This document shows positions 31,083 through 40,882 of a stretch of 64,000 nt of DNA, piece after piece (the stretch's first letter is position 1; each line of letters starts with the position of its first letter). The notes beneath the pieces were generated by a model that was not told where the DNA came from, made no database searches, and was given only the letters and a program-made list of their open reading frames with translations. The stretch spans positions 62,001 to 126,000 of the forward strand of contig NZ_JACJOT010000002.1 in NCBI RefSeq assembly GCF_014695715.1, written 5' to 3'. A program made the translations under genes and the position numbers. The DNA is from Microcoleus sp. FACHB-68 (GTDB lineage Bacteria; Cyanobacteriota; Cyanobacteriia; Cyanobacteriales; Oscillatoriaceae).

Positions 31083-31697
31083 TTACGGGGCTTCCTGCAA
31101 AGCTTGCAAATAATCAATCGCCGCTTCTTGTTTTGACGGATATTTATAAGCAAACTCTTCAAACCACAGTCCTTCATCTGATAGAGGATCTAAGGTTTTT
31201 AACCACGCTTGCGCTTGCTTGCTGATTGCTTCCCGCTGTTGCTGTTTTAACTTTTCCTGCCGGATCTGTTCTTCTTTAAGCTGTTGCTGTCTCTTCTGTT
31301 CCTCAGCTTTGGCTTCCTCCTCGTACTCGCCTTTAAGTTCCGCTAATAAGTTATTTTCTGGTAAAGAAACTAAATTGTTCTGCAACCCGTTTTCGTGTAT
31401 AGTAGGTGAGAGAAGTTGGGGGAGTGCAGAAATTTCCTCGGTTAAATCAGGCAATGCGTTTACTTTGGCCGGCTTCACAGAACTTAGAGCATTTGTCTCT
31501 TCATACTCGCGCTTAAGTTCGGCTAATAAGTTATCTTCCGGTAAAGTAGAAAAATTGCTGAGCAATACCTTTTCACCAGCAGCCGGCGCTGCAGAGGTTT
31601 GTGCAGTTAAGTTAGGCGGTATTTTTGATTCTGCCGGCTCCACAGAACTCTGATATTCTGTTCTAACGTCAGCTAATAAGCGCTCTATCGAGTCCAT
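31083..31697 (-). CDS. Repeat-bearing coiled-coil protein within the VWA cluster
   Basis: A 204-residue protein with three copies of a short helix motif: LLADVRTEYQ (~7-16), NLLAELKREYEE (~56-67) and NLLAELKGEYEE (~116-127), spaced ~55-60 residues apart. A Gln/Glu/Lys-rich coiled coil (~128-162) follows, and then a C-terminal domain LDPLSDEGLWFEEFAYKYPS. From memory this C-terminus resembles a cyanobacterial salt-stress family named after Slr1339; I could not check that. Its place among three VWA genes suggests it is their partner, perhaps a multivalent ligand. That is inference. Confidence 0.75.
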   Translation of the reverse strand: MDSIERLLADVRTEYQSSVEPAESKIPPNLTAQTSAAPAAGEKVLLSNFSTLPEDNLLAELKREYEETNALSSVKPAKVNALPDLTEEISALPQLLSPTIHENGLQNNLVSLPENNLLAELKGEYEEEAKAEEQKRQQQLKEEQIRQEKLKQQQREAISKQAQAWLKTLDPLSDEGLWFEEFAYKYPSKQEAAIDYLQALQEAP

Positions 31698-31893
31698 AAA
31701 TTTAACCCCTAAAGGTTTTTAACAACCATTGCAACAATGATATTGATAAGCAAGCATTCAGCTATCAGGGATCAACTGTAAAAGGTGACAACTGGAGGGT
31801 TTCTGGCGCTTCAGAATCATTCCCCAGTCTCACGTCTTCTGCCAGCAAGATTTTCAGCGGCTGCCGGCTGAATGCTTTCTTGAGTAGATGCTC

Positions 31894-32499
31894 TTAATCA
31901 ATAATGGCATTGAGCAATACTTCTGTCAGGGTCAGATCTTCCATATCATCCATCGTGATAGTATCGACAATGTCAAACTTCGCGCCGGCACCTTGCAGAT
32001 CGTCATCCAGCGCTTTGAGAAACTGAGTCGCAGTGGCATCTGTACCGACTTGCACGAATGAAATTGCCAATTCTTCATCGCGATCCAGCCGGCGAGACGC
32101 TTCAATGATGACTTTCATCACGGCTTTGCGATCATCCGGTTCCCCGTCTGTCACCACCAAAATTGTCTCCCCATTGGCTTTCGTCTGGCGGGCTGCTTTG
32201 CGTTGAAAATAACTATTAAGGGCATCAACCAAGACGCCGGCTAAATCAGTTCTTCCAGAAGGCTCATTTTCTTGAAATATCTGGGAGACTCTGTTGGAGG
32301 TAACGTTGTCGTAGCGTTTAAACCGACCCGAAAACAAGTAAACTGTTAATCCATCGGGGTCAAATTCCTCACATTTACTCGCTAAAGCCAGGGCAGACTC
32401 CTGCATCGCAACCCAGCGACTTTTACCCCCCTGCTGATCTTTCGTGGACATACTGCCGCTTTTGTCAATAATTAAGGTATAGTCACGGTTTTCTAGCAT
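31894..32499 (-). CDS. VWA-domain protein 3 (MIDAS)
   Basis: Third 201-residue VWA paralogue: DKSGSMST, SGRTDLAGVL (the loop-2 Thr here follows Arg) and VTDGEPDD. It ends in the same LTEVLLNAI peptide as its paralogues. The ATG has GGGGAG eight bases upstream. It is the first of the four-gene minus-strand group and follows ndhN by ~107 bp. The triple duplication with conserved metal sites indicates that all three are functional, perhaps binding different partners. No phosphatase or kinase of the TerY type lies next to them. Confidence 0.88.
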   Translation of the reverse strand: MLENRDYTLIIDKSGSMSTKDQQGGKSRWVAMQESALALASKCEEFDPDGLTVYLFSGRFKRYDNVTSNRVSQIFQENEPSGRTDLAGVLVDALNSYFQRKAARQTKANGETILVVTDGEPDDRKAVMKVIIEASRRLDRDEELAISFVQVGTDATATQFLKALDDDLQGAGAKFDIVDTITMDDMEDLTLTEVLLNAIID

Positions 32500-32558
32500 A
32501 AGTATCTCCCCAATAGACTTAGTTTTCTTTAAAGGTATTAAACCCAGCCAGATGATTT

Positions 32559-32597
32559 AAGGAGTAGGGGGTTGGCGAATCGGTTTCCCCCCTCCTT
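32559..32597 (-). terminator. GC-rich hairpin downstream of ndhN
   Basis: AAGGAG(t)AGGGGG pairs with CCCCCCTCCTT around a 15-base loop, just after the ndhN stop. There is no long U-run, so termination efficiency is uncertain. Confidence 0.55.
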
Positions 32598-32605
32598 CTT
32601 TCCCC

Positions 32606-33082
32606 TTAAGCAGGAACCAACATATTTTTAAGCGGCATCCACCGGAAGACGCGATCGCCACCCATCTCAATTGCAACTTTCACTCGTGGTTCTATGCTAG
32701 GTAAAGTCGTTAAATATTCAATTTCCTGGCGCGACAAGATCTGTCCTTCCAACATCCAAAGCACCAGTCCTTTTGACTTAGGCGGTAAGTGCGCTAATTG
32801 AGTGCTAATCAGTGCCGGCACATAATAGGTATAGCCAACTGCACCCTCATTGCCCGTACCTTTTTTACCGAGGTGAGGGGGACGTACTCCATGAGTGCCG
32901 GTTAAATAGGCTGCCAAATCCCCTAAACCCCGCGCAGAAAGGTTGTAAGTGTTATAGCCGGCTGCCCTTACCCGCCGCTGATAGCGCCCTTCATATCCCC
33001 CTTCTAATGGTACATACAGTCCCAGCGCCCCGTGCTTTTCCAGATCACGGATTAACCCGCCCCCCGTAGTAATCAGTCCCAT
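32606..33082 (-). CDS. ndhN: NAD(P)H-quinone oxidoreductase subunit N
   Basis: NdhN belongs to the oxygenic-photosynthesis-specific part of the NDH-1 complex in the thylakoid membrane, which serves cyclic electron flow and respiration. The 158 residues match the family: start MGLITTGGGLIRDLEKHGALG, centre GTGNEGAVGYTYYVP, end VFRWMPLKNMLVPA. It has no membrane helix, as expected for this cytosolic-side subunit. It is divergent from rplC, an arrangement also known in heterocystous cyanobacteria. Confidence 0.95.
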   Translation of the reverse strand: MGLITTGGGLIRDLEKHGALGLYVPLEGGYEGRYQRRVRAAGYNTYNLSARGLGDLAAYLTGTHGVRPPHLGKKGTGNEGAVGYTYYVPALISTQLAHLPPKSKGLVLWMLEGQILSRQEIEYLTTLPSIEPRVKVAIEMGGDRVFRWMPLKNMLVPA

Positions 33083-34162
33083 AACTGTGCCGTCTACCTT
33101 TTTATAGTTTTGTTAATGCCTGCTGGAATTTTACCGTGAATTGGGGTGGCTGCGGTTGCACAGGGCAAGCCGGTGATACCGAGTTGTTCATACGTGTTGG
33201 GGAAAACTTCGCCCCGACTACAGGGAACTTACAATGCCTGAGTGCGAGTATTGCGGGGAAACGAGCAACGGCATGACACCATAAATTAACAGATTTAGAA
33301 AGGTATCAAATGGAATAAACTTGAGTGACGTTATAGATTCAAAATACTTATTAGGAATATTTTAAAAAGTTTCAAGTAATCGCATCGCATCATTAGGCTG
33401 TGTTTGCTGTTTTTAAATTAAAGAGCAAGTTTTTTTTAACGACAAAAAATATTAATCCTTGACCTTCCCATCAAAATTAATCAACTCAGGTGTCAATCAA
33501 TGTTAGATTAGAAAGATTCAAGTTAAGCTTCCTGAAATCGAAACGGCTGACTCCTGGCGTTGTAAGCGTTAATGCTCTACAGCACAATCAGCCGGCCCAT
33601 TGCCAAACCCGTTGATGTTCGCCTTGGGCCAGAGTTTCATTCCATCGTCTAAATAAATTTTGAGATTTATGTAGACAAGTGCCGCAAGATGGTTTAGTAT
33701 CTTAGATTGTCGGCAAAAATTCAGGCAAAGACCTCTTCGCAAGAGAGGTAAACGCTCGGAAGTGTTGACAGAGGTGGAACAGAACCCCCAAGTCTATCCT
33801 GAGCAGATCCAGAGTATGTGACACTGCGCTTCTAAAGGATCGGCCAAGCAGGAAAAAAGATCGAGGGCACTGTTGTCCCACTGGGTCAGCAAAGCGCTGT
33901 CGCTTCTAAATCGGATACTAAGCAGCAAACTGCTTAAGTCCAAAAGGGAAACCTCCGCAAGCCGAAGTAAATACTCGGCAAATGGCAGCTTTCAAAAGGC
34001 TGATTAAATTGTTGGTAAATCGCCCTCACAGTTAATCTCCTAAAAGTTTAGGGGATTGCTGCTGGCTGGTTGTTCTAACAAAGGTTTATGGGAGCAAAGG
34101 TCATAGTCGCGCCCGTAATCCGAATATATAGTAGTGCGTAAAAAAGGGAGACCCTTAAACCC
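33083..34162. other. 1.1-kb gap between ndhN and rplC; promoters and leader
   Basis: No gene is visible. The first ~550 bp are AT-rich and should carry the divergent promoters. From ~33720 the sequence becomes richer in GC and in hairpins, described separately as a candidate structured RNA or leader of the ribosomal operon. Confidence 0.6.
33721..34055 (+). ncRNA. Candidate structured RNA or leader upstream of rplC
   Basis: Several hairpins follow one another: ACCTCT/AGAGGT at 33731-33749; an extended stem around AAGCAG-CAAA-CTGCTT at 33913-33941; GCCGA/TCGGC at 33961-33979; and CAGC/GCTG at 33986-34002. An imperfect direct repeat is also present (CGCTTCTAAA followed by a CAAGCAGG or TAAGCAGC end). 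No coding frame fits. It may be an autoregulatory leader of the ribosomal operon or a separate small RNA. I do not recognise a known family, and the strand is assumed from the operon direction. Confidence 0.35.
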
Positions 34163-34798
34163 GTGGCTGTAGGTATTATTGGCACAAAACTCGGCATGAC
34201 CCAAGTATTTGACGCTGAAGGGAGATCAATTCCTGTCACCGTCATCCAAGCCGGTCCATGCCCCGTTACACAGATTAAAACCAAACAAACAGATGGCTAC
34301 ACAGCCATCCAAGTTGGGTACGGCGATGTGAAACCGAAAGCTCTTAATAGACCGCTGCTGGGGCATCTGGCCAAGTCCAGTACCACGCCGGTGCGTCACC
34401 TGCTTGAGTATCGCTTGGATAACACCGGCGATTATGAACTGGGGCAGCAACTTAAAGCCGATATGTTCACCGCCGGCCAAATTGTAGATGTCGTTGGCAC
34501 CAGCATCGGTCGGGGCTTTGCCGGCTATCAAAAACGACACAACTTTAAGCGCGGGCCAATGGCTCACGGTTCCAAAAATCACAGACTACCCGGTTCCACC
34601 GGCGCAGGCACAACCCCCGGTCGGGTTTACCCTGGCAAGCGGATGGCCGGTCGCCTGGGTGGCAAACAAGTCACCATTCGCAAGCTGGAAATCGTTCGCG
34701 TAGATGCCGAGCGCAACCTGCTGCTAATTAAAGGAGCCGTTCCCGGTAAACCTGGAGCCTTACTCAGCATCAAGCCGGCAACAACAGTAGGTCGGTAG
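34163..34798 (+). CDS. rplC: 50S ribosomal protein L3
   Basis: First gene of the S10-type cluster. Starts GTG with [15 protein letters not shown], the invariant L3 N-terminus, and contains the extended loop [20 protein letters not shown] that reaches toward the peptidyl-transferase centre. 211 residues is normal. AAGGGAG lies 17-11 bases before the GTG. rpsJ is absent upstream, as usual in cyanobacteria. Confidence 0.97.
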   Translation: MAVGIIGTKLGMTQVFDAEGRSIPVTVIQAGPCPVTQIKTKQTDGYTAIQVGYGDVKPKALNRPLLGHLAKSSTTPVRHLLEYRLDNTGDYELGQQLKADMFTAGQIVDVVGTSIGRGFAGYQKRHNFKRGPMAHGSKNHRLPGSTGAGTTPGRVYPGKRMAGRLGGKQVTIRKLEIVRVDAERNLLLIKGAVPGKPGALLSIKPATTVGR

Positions 34799-34830
34799 TC
34801 ATTTGTCAAGCGTCATTTGCAGGCGAAATA

Positions 34831-34870
34831 AAGACAAAAGACAAAAGACAAAAGACAAAGGACAAAAAAC
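34831..34870. repeat. Heptamer tandem repeat (GACAAAA) between rplC and rplD
   Basis: About five GACAAAA units, the last ones degenerate, running up to the rplD start codon. It is of the short tandem repeat class of filamentous cyanobacteria. Confidence 0.75.
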
Positions 34871-35506
34871 ATGGTTACTTGTGTAGTGCGAGACTGGCAA
34901 GGACAAGAAGTCTCCGAAGCAACGCTAGATTTAAGAGTGGCGAAAGAAGAAAACGCCGCACACATTGTCCACAGAGCATTGAGACTGCAACAGGTCAATG
35001 GGCGGCAGGGAACAGCCAGCGCCAAAACCAGAGCCGAAGTCAGAGGTGGCGGACGCAAACCCTGGCGTCAGAAAGGAACAGGTCGCGCCCGTGCCGGTTC
35101 TATCCGTTCACCCCTGTGGCGGGGCGGCGGCGTAATCTTTGGACCCAAACCCAGAGATTATGACATCAAAATGAACCGCAAAGAGCGGCGTCTGGCGCTT
35201 CGGACCGTTCTCCAAAGTCGGGCCGCCGAAGACATGATCGTGGTGAGCGACTTTAAAGAACAGCTATCACGTCCAAAAACCAAAGAATTATTGGCCGCCT
35301 TCACGCGTTGGGGAATTGAGCCAGACGCCAAGGTTCTGTTGATCTTGGACGAGCGAGAAGAAAACGTTTACTTATCAGCTCGCAACGTCTCGAATTTAAA
35401 GCTCATATCAGCAGCAAACTTGAATATTTTTGATCTGCTTCATGCAGACAAAATTGTTGTGAGTGCAGAGGCACTGGCTAAAATTCAGGAGGTGTACAGT
35501 GAGTGA
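34871..35506 (+). CDS. rplD: 50S ribosomal protein L4
   Basis: L4 lines the exit tunnel with an extended basic loop, here [19 protein letters not shown], the family signature. 211 residues. In some bacteria L4 also represses its own operon; that is not shown here. The stop codon overlaps the start of rplW, indicating translational coupling. Confidence 0.97.
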   Translation: MVTCVVRDWQGQEVSEATLDLRVAKEENAAHIVHRALRLQQVNGRQGTASAKTRAEVRGGGRKPWRQKGTGRARAGSIRSPLWRGGGVIFGPKPRDYDIKMNRKERRLALRTVLQSRAAEDMIVVSDFKEQLSRPKTKELLAAFTRWGIEPDAKVLLILDEREENVYLSARNVSNLKLISAANLNIFDLLHADKIVVSAEALAKIQEVYSE

Positions 35507-35801
35507 ATACAATCAGCGCGGACTAGCCGATTTAATCCATCGCCCCATCGTTAGCGAAAAAGCAACGATGTTAATGGAACTAAACAAATACACATTTGAA
35601 GTTGTTCCCAAAGCGACCAAACCAGAAATTAAAGCCGCAATTGAATACCTGTTTAATGTCAAAGTCCTGAGTGTCAACACTCAAAGACCGCCGCGCAAAA
35701 AGAAACGGGTTGGCCGATTTGTAGGGTTCAAAGCGCTCTACAAACGTGCAATTGTAACTTTGGCACCGGGTGATACCATCACCTTGTTCCCAGAAGTCTA
35801 A
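35499..35801 (+). CDS. rplW: 50S ribosomal protein L23
   Basis: A 100-residue L23 at the tunnel exit, docking site for trigger factor and SRP. Core [12 protein letters not shown] and the basic [13 protein letters not shown] are diagnostic. The GTG at 35499 overlaps the rplD stop by 8 bp and is preceded by AGGAGGTG; an earlier in-frame start at 35463 adds 12 unrelated residues within rplD and is rejected. Confidence 0.95.
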   Translation: MSEYNQRGLADLIHRPIVSEKATMLMELNKYTFEVVPKATKPEIKAAIEYLFNVKVLSVNTQRPPRKKKRVGRFVGFKALYKRAIVTLAPGDTITLFPEV

Positions 35802-35894
35802 ATTCGCCAGCAGTCAGTGGCATCACCGAAGCGTGCGAAAGGCCACTAAAAGCGGACAGTAGACAACAGACAACTGACAACTGAGAAAAAAGTT

Positions 35895-36758
35895 ATGGGC
35901 ATCCGTTCTTACCGGCCATACACACCAAGCACACGCCAACGCACCGTCTCCGACTTTTCCGAGGTGACGCGTGATGAGCCAGAAAAATCGCTAACCCGCT
36001 CACGACACCGCCCCAAAGGCCGGAATAATCGTGGTGTCATTACAACCCGGCACCGGGGTGGGGGCCACAAGCGCCTGTACCGGATTGTTGACTTTCGCCG
36101 TAACAAGCACAATATCCCAGCGAAAGTTGCAGCTATTGAGTACGATCCGAATCGTAACGCTCGGCTTGCACTGCTGTACTACCAAGATGGAGAAAAGCGT
36201 TACATTCTTCATCCCGTTGGGTTAACCGTCGGCACCCACATCATTTCCGGACCCGAATCCCCGATTGAAATTGGCAACGCCTTGCCTTTGGGCAATATCC
36301 CGTTAGGGACAGGCGTCCACAACGTAGAACTGACACCCGGTCGGGGTGGCCAAATAGTTCGAGCTGCCGGCGCAACCGCTCAGGTAATGGCCAAAGAAGG
36401 CAACTATGTCACCCTCAGACTGCCTTCGGGTGAAGTCCGGATGGTGCGGCGCGAGTGCTATGCCACCATTGGCCAAGTTGGCAACCTTGAGGCCAGAAAC
36501 ATCAAAGTTGGCAAAGCAGGGCGGACTCGGTGGAAAGGCATCCGGCCTACTGTCCGAGGCAGCGTAATGAACCCGGTTGATCACCCACACGGCGGTGGTG
36601 AGGGCAAAGCGCCAATCGGTAGATCCGGCCCAGTGACACCTTGGGGTAAGCCAGCTTTGGGTGCCAAGACTCGTAAGCGCAAGAAACAAAGTAGCGCTTT
36701 AATTGTGCGCCGTCGCCGTAAATCCTCCAAACGAGGGCGTGGCGGTAGAGAGTCCTAG
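35895..36758 (+). CDS. rplB: 50S ribosomal protein L2
   Basis: L2 binds 23S rRNA near the peptidyl-transferase centre. The 287 residues include [33 protein letters not shown] and the conserved [14 protein letters not shown] with its functionally important His. The tail is strongly basic. The gap to rplW contains ACAACAGACAACTGAC-like repeats. Confidence 0.98.
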   Translation: MGIRSYRPYTPSTRQRTVSDFSEVTRDEPEKSLTRSRHRPKGRNNRGVITTRHRGGGHKRLYRIVDFRRNKHNIPAKVAAIEYDPNRNARLALLYYQDGEKRYILHPVGLTVGTHIISGPESPIEIGNALPLGNIPLGTGVHNVELTPGRGGQIVRAAGATAQVMAKEGNYVTLRLPSGEVRMVRRECYATIGQVGNLEARNIKVGKAGRTRWKGIRPTVRGSVMNPVDHPHGGGEGKAPIGRSGPVTPWGKPALGAKTRKRKKQSSALIVRRRRKSSKRGRGGRES

Positions 36759-36759
36759 A

Positions 36760-36848
36760 ATTTTCAATTTTAGATTTTCGAGCTTCAAAAAAACCTCCGA
36801 AATCTAGACTCCGCGCATCAATCAAAAATCCAAGATTCAAAATTGAAC
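36760..36848. repeat. AT-rich inverted repeats between rplB and rpsS
   Basis: TTTTCAATTTTAGATTTTCG in the first half pairs loosely with AATCCAAGATTCAAAATTGA in the second. Same repeat style as the rplV-rpsC gap. Confidence 0.5.
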
Positions 36849-36849
36849 T

Positions 36850-37128
36850 ATGGGTCGTTCTCTCAAAAAAGGTCCTTTCGTTGCTGACCATCTGCTTACC
36901 AAAGTAGAAAACTTGAATGCCAAAGGCGAAAAACAGGTCATCAAAACCTGGTCACGCGCCTCAACAATCTTGCCCCTGATGGTTGGTCACACCATCGCCG
37001 TCCATAACGGACGGCAGCACGTACCCGTCTATGTGACCGAGCAAATGGTCGGTCACAAATTAGGTGAATTTGCCCCGACCCGAACTTTCCGGGGACACGC
37101 TAAGGGCGATAAAAAGGCACGTCGTTAG
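36850..37128 (+). CDS. rpsS: 30S ribosomal protein S19
   Basis: 92-residue S19 of the 30S head: [16 protein letters not shown] start, [21 protein letters not shown] and [17 protein letters not shown]. All family blocks are present. Confidence 0.98.
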   Translation: MGRSLKKGPFVADHLLTKVENLNAKGEKQVIKTWSRASTILPLMVGHTIAVHNGRQHVPVYVTEQMVGHKLGEFAPTRTFRGHAKGDKKARR

Positions 37129-37143
37129 ATGAATTTAGAACAA

Positions 37144-37225
37144 AGAATTAAGAATGAAGAAAGAGATAATCGTTTTTAATTCTTAATTCTTAATTCTCAA
37201 TTCTCAATTCTCAATTCTCAATTTT
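37144..37225. repeat. AATTCTC heptamer repeat with inverted partner
   Basis: AAGAATTAAGAAT (37144-37156) is complementary to ATTCTTAATTCTT (~37178-37190), followed by several AATTCTC units just upstream of rplV. Confidence 0.7.
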
Positions 37226-37228
37226 ATT

Positions 37229-37588
37229 ATGGCTATTGAAACCACTGAAGAAGTCAAAGCGATCGCGCGATACATTCGGATGTCTCCTCATAAGGTGCGT
37301 CGGGTGCTTGACCAGATTCGGGGGCGTTCCTATCGGGAAGCGCTGATTATTCTGGAGTTTATGCCTTACCGTGCCTGTGAGCCGGTGCTGAACGTGCTCC
37401 GCTCAGCCGTCGCCAATGCTGAACACAATCTGGGGCTTGACCCGGCTAAGCTAACGGTCAGTCAGGCATTTGCGGATCAAGGGCCATCACTCAAGCGCTT
37501 CCGGCCTCGCGCTCAAGGTCGCGCTTACCAAATTCGGAAGCCAACCTGTCACATTACCGTGGCTGTGGCTCCTGCATTAGAAGACTAA
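37229..37588 (+). CDS. rplV: 50S ribosomal protein L22
   Basis: 119-residue L22, which together with L4 narrows the exit tunnel. Blocks [33 protein letters not shown] and the hairpin region [16 protein letters not shown] are present in the usual order. Confidence 0.97.
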   Translation: MAIETTEEVKAIARYIRMSPHKVRRVLDQIRGRSYREALIILEFMPYRACEPVLNVLRSAVANAEHNLGLDPAKLTVSQAFADQGPSLKRFRPRAQGRAYQIRKPTCHITVAVAPALED

Positions 37589-37605
37589 TTTAGAAAGCAG
37601 GAGCG

Positions 37606-37666
37606 GTTTTGGATTTTGGATTTTAGATTTTAGATTCAATCCAAAATCCAAAATCTGAAATCTAAA
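37606..37666. repeat. Inverted heptamer repeat (GATTTTG) between rplV and rpsC
   Basis: TTTTGGATTTTGGATTTTAG units on one arm and AATCCAAAATCCAAAATCTG on the other could form a long hairpin in the operon mRNA. The same unit occurs inside the gene at 4621-6888. Confidence 0.75.
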
Positions 37667-37685
37667 GTCGTTAGAGGACGCATCC

Positions 37686-38417
37686 GTGGGACAAAAAATA
37701 CATCCAGTCGGTTTTCGTTTAGGTGTCACCCAAGAACACCGCTCGCGCTGGTTTGCCGATTCCAATCGTTATCCAGAAGTTTTGCAAGAGGATCACAAAA
37801 TCCGCAAGTACGTGCAGAAAACCCTCAGTAATGCAGGGATTTCTGAAGTGCGTATTGAACGCAAAGCTGACCAGATCGATCTAGAAGTCCGCACAGCCCG
37901 ACCCGGCGTCGTTGTGGGACGGGGTGGCCAAGGTATCGAAAGTTTACGCACCGGCCTTCTAGAAATGCTCGGTGGCGGCAACCGCCAAATCCGCATTAAT
38001 GTTGTGGAAGTGGCTAGAGTAGACGCCGATGCAGCGTTAATTGCCGAATACATCGCCGGACAATTAGAGCGGCGGGTTTCCTTCCGACGAGTTGTGCGCC
38101 AAGCCATCCAACGCGCCCAAAAAGCCGGTGTGGAAGGCATCAAAATACAAGTCAGCGGTCGCCTTAACGGCGCAGAAATCGCCCGCACCGAATGGACTCG
38201 CGAAGGAAGAGTGCCCCTGCACACCTTACGCGCAGACATTGACTACTCCTACTGCACCGCCAAAACCATTTATGGAATTCTTGGCGTCAAAGTTTGGGTT
38301 TTCAAAGGCGAAATCATTCCCGGACAGCAAGACGTGGCTCCGACAAACGTGGCTCAGCCCAAGCGCCGGCAACAGCGACGCCGCCAGCAGTTTGAAGACC
38401 GCTCAAATGAAGGATAA
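37686..38417 (+). CDS. rpsC: 30S ribosomal protein S3
   Basis: 243-residue S3 at the mRNA entry site: [18 protein letters not shown] start from GTG, a KH domain with [13 protein letters not shown], and the C-terminal domain with [10 protein letters not shown]. The tail is Gln/Arg rich. Confidence 0.97.
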   Translation: MGQKIHPVGFRLGVTQEHRSRWFADSNRYPEVLQEDHKIRKYVQKTLSNAGISEVRIERKADQIDLEVRTARPGVVVGRGGQGIESLRTGLLEMLGGGNRQIRINVVEVARVDADAALIAEYIAGQLERRVSFRRVVRQAIQRAQKAGVEGIKIQVSGRLNGAEIARTEWTREGRVPLHTLRADIDYSYCTAKTIYGILGVKVWVFKGEIIPGQQDVAPTNVAQPKRRQQRRRQQFEDRSNEG

Positions 38418-38450
38418 CTGTAAAACCTCATCAGTTATCTGTTGGGACTG

Positions 38451-38476
38451 TCAGCGGTCAGCGGTCAGCGGTCAGC
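38451..38476. repeat. TCAGCGG heptamer repeat
   Basis: Three exact TCAGCGG units and a partial one, followed by a degenerate inverted copy, between rpsC and rplP. A second tandem (ACTGACA units) precedes rplP at ~38535-38557. Confidence 0.8.
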
Positions 38477-38534
38477 CGCCAAAAGGATCACAGCCAACGA
38501 CTGACAGCTGAGCGCCCGCAGCCGGCATTCTTAG

Positions 38535-38557
38535 AACTGACAACTGACAACTGACAA
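38535..38557. repeat. ACTGACA heptamer repeat before rplP
   Basis: Three ACTGACA units directly upstream of the rplP start codon, leaving no clear Shine-Dalgarno sequence. Confidence 0.75.
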
Positions 38558-38560
38558 ATC

Positions 38561-38980
38561 ATGTTAAGTCCTAAAAGAACAAAATTCCGCAAGCAGCAGC
38601 GCGGACGGATGACAGGTCAGGCAACTAGGGGCAACACACTCAACTTTGGCGAGTTTGCCCTCCAAGCGCTAGAGCCGTCCTGGATCACCTCCCGCCAAAT
38701 TGAAGCCAGCCGTCGTGCCATGACCCGCTACATTCGCCGGGGTGGCAAAATCTGGATTCGCATTTTCCCAGACAAACCCGTAACCATGCGGGCTGCCGAA
38801 ACCCGGATGGGTTCCGGTAAAGGTTCGCCAGAATTCTGGGTAGCCGTGGTCAAACCCGGTCGAATTCTCTTTGAAATTGGGGGCGTCACTGAAGAGATAG
38901 CCCGTGAAGCAATGCGCTTGGCTGCCTATAAGCTGCCCATCAAAACAAAGTTCATCTCGCGTGAAGAGGAGCAGTCATAG
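38561..38980 (+). CDS. rplP: 50S ribosomal protein L16
   Basis: 139-residue L16, which organises the A-site tRNA region of the 50[18 protein letters not shown] start, [18 protein letters not shown] and [20 protein letters not shown] are diagnostic. Only 3 bp separate it from rpmC. Confidence 0.98.
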   Translation: MLSPKRTKFRKQQRGRMTGQATRGNTLNFGEFALQALEPSWITSRQIEASRRAMTRYIRRGGKIWIRIFPDKPVTMRAAETRMGSGKGSPEFWVAVVKPGRILFEIGGVTEEIAREAMRLAAYKLPIKTKFISREEEQS

Positions 38981-38983
38981 AAT

Positions 38984-39223
38984 ATGCCTTTTCCCAAGAT
39001 TGAAGAAGCAAGAAGCTTAAGTGACGAGGAACTGGGTGAGGAAATTTTGGCTGTCAAACGCCAATTGTTTGAATTGCGGTTGCAGCAAGCGACTCGCCGG
39101 TTAGAAAAATCCCATCAGTTCAAGCACGCCCGACATCGGTTGGCCCAGCTGATGACTGTAGAATCCGAGCGCATGCGGTCATCCACGCAACAAGTCCCCT
39201 CACAAGCGGCAACCCAGGAGTAG
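38984..39223 (+). CDS. rpmC: 50S ribosomal protein L29
   Basis: 79-residue helical L29 with the core LFELRLQQATRRLEKSHQFK and an extended polar C-terminus usual in cyanobacteria. Overlap-free, 6 bp before rpsQ. Confidence 0.93.
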   Translation: MPFPKIEEARSLSDEELGEEILAVKRQLFELRLQQATRRLEKSHQFKHARHRLAQLMTVESERMRSSTQQVPSQAATQE

Positions 39224-39229
39224 GTAAAC

Positions 39230-39475
39230 ATGGCAGTTAAAGAACGAGTTGGCTTGGTTGTCAGCGACAAAATGCAAAAAACCGTTGTGGTGGCTATCGA
39301 AAACCGCTCGCCCCACCCTAAATACGGCAAAATTATGGTTCGCACCCAGCGTTACAAAGTTCACGACGAAGAAAACCGATGTAAGGAAGGCGATCGCGTC
39401 CGCATTCAGGAAACTCGGCCCCTGAGTCGCACCAAACGCTGGACGGTGATCGAAGTTCTCAACAGCGCCTCCTAA
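39230..39475 (+). CDS. rpsQ: 30S ribosomal protein S17
   Basis: 81-residue OB-fold protein binding 16S r[24 protein letters not shown] and [22 protein letters not shown] are typical. Starts ATG, 6 bp after rpmC, and TAGGTAAAC just ahead includes a weak ribosome-binding site. Confidence 0.96.
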   Translation: MAVKERVGLVVSDKMQKTVVVAIENRSPHPKYGKIMVRTQRYKVHDEENRCKEGDRVRIQETRPLSRTKRWTVIEVLNSAS

Positions 39476-39499
39476 AACAAGGACAAAGGAAACCGAACC

Positions 39500-39865
39500 G
39501 TGATTCAGCAAGAGACCTACTTAAATGTGGCAGATAACAGCGGTGCACGCAAATTGATGTGCATCCGCGTTCTGGGGGGCAATCGGCGCTATGCCGGTGT
39601 GGGCGATGTGATTATTGCCGTCGTTAAAGATGCCACTCCGAATCAAGCCGTCAAAAAGTCGGATGTCGTGCGTGCTGTCATCGTCCGTACCCGTAAGGGA
39701 CTGCGCCGGGACAGTGGCATGAGCATTCGCTTTGATGATAACGCCGCCGTGATTATTAACCAAGATGGCAACCCGCGAGGAACCCGCGTCTTTGGGCCGG
39801 TGGCTCGCGAACTGCGTGACAAGAACTTCACTAAAATTGTTTCCCTCGCGCCGGAGGTACTCTGA
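39500..39865 (+). CDS. rplN: 50S ribosomal protein L14
   Basis: 121-residue L14, which bridges to the 30[28 protein letters not shown] and the [17 protein letters not shown] block fit exactly. Starts GTG; the last base is shared with the rplX start. Confidence 0.98.
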   Translation: MIQQETYLNVADNSGARKLMCIRVLGGNRRYAGVGDVIIAVVKDATPNQAVKKSDVVRAVIVRTRKGLRRDSGMSIRFDDNAAVIINQDGNPRGTRVFGPVARELRDKNFTKIVSLAPEVL

Positions 39866-40215
39866 TGGCCAAAAAAAGTGAAAACCCTGTAGTTCGCTAC
39901 AAAATGCACGTCAAAAAAGGTGACACTGTTCAGGTGATCGCCGGCAAGGATAAGGGTAAGGTGGGAGAAATTCTCCAAACCCTTCCTAGAGAAAGCAAAG
40001 TGGTGGTTAAAGGGGTTAACGTCAAAACCAAGCACGTTAAACCCCAGCAAGAAGGTGAATCGGGCAAAATCATCAACTATGAAGCCCCGATCCACAGCTC
40101 CAATGTCATGCTTTACTCCAACAAGCAAAAAGTTGCCAGCCGCGTCTCTTATACCTTTACCGAAGAGGGTCGGAAGGTACGGATGCTCAAAAAGACCGGA
40201 GAAATCATTGATTAA
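39865..40215 (+). CDS. rplX: 50S ribosomal protein L24
   Basis: 116-residue L24, an early assembly protein with a KOW motif ([21 protein letters not shown]). Its ATG overlaps the rplN stop codon by one base, preceded by GGAGGTACTC. Confidence 0.96.
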   Translation: MAKKSENPVVRYKMHVKKGDTVQVIAGKDKGKVGEILQTLPRESKVVVKGVNVKTKHVKPQQEGESGKIINYEAPIHSSNVMLYSNKQKVASRVSYTFTEEGRKVRMLKKTGEIID

Positions 40216-40313
40216 TTGTCATCTGTCCCTTATGCACAGCGCTTTGGACAAATGACTAACGAGAAATGACGAATTCTCTGACCAAGCCCAGGGAAAGTAA
40301 GGATCAAAAAATT

Positions 40314-40859
40314 ATGCCAGGAAAACTCAAAACTCAGTACATCGAGACGATTGTTCCAAAACTGATGGAGCAGTTCAATTATAGGAACATTCATCAGGTG
40401 CCCAAGCTTGTGAAAGTCACCGTTAACCGTGGGTTAGGGGATGCCGCTCAGAATGCTAAGGCAATGGAAGCGTCTATCAAAGAAGTTGGGATTATTACAG
40501 GTCAAAAGCCAGTAGTCACTCGCGCGAAAAAAGCCATCGCCGGCTTTAAAATCCGCAAAGGAATGCCGGTTGGGATTATGGTCACTCTCAGGTCTGAGCG
40601 GATGTACGACTTCGTAGAGCGACTCATTAACCTGTCCCTGCCCCGAATTCGGGATTTTCGAGGCGTTAGTCCCAAGAGTTTTGATGGCCGGGGGAATTAC
40701 ACTCTAGGCGTCAGAGAGCAGCTAATTTTTCCAGAAATCGAATACGACACCATCGATCAAATTCGTGGTATGGACATTTCAATCATCACAACTGCAAACA
40801 CCGACGAAGAGGGCCGCGCCTTGCTCAAAGAAATGGGTATGCCCTTCCGGACTAACTAA
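40314..40859 (+). CDS. rplE: 50S ribosomal protein L5
   Basis: 181-residue L5 of the central protuberance; contains [38 protein letters not shown] and FPEIEYD. The ATG at 40314 gives the family N-terminus [13 protein letters not shown]. An ATG at 40266 adds 16 residues without family match, and its downstream codons overlap the AAGGAT site used by 40314. Confidence 0.93.
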   Translation: MPGKLKTQYIETIVPKLMEQFNYRNIHQVPKLVKVTVNRGLGDAAQNAKAMEASIKEVGIITGQKPVVTRAKKAIAGFKIRKGMPVGIMVTLRSERMYDFVERLINLSLPRIRDFRGVSPKSFDGRGNYTLGVREQLIFPEIEYDTIDQIRGMDISIITTANTDEEGRALLKEMGMPFRTN

Positions 40860-40882
40860 AGCAGTTTTATAAGGAGGGAACG

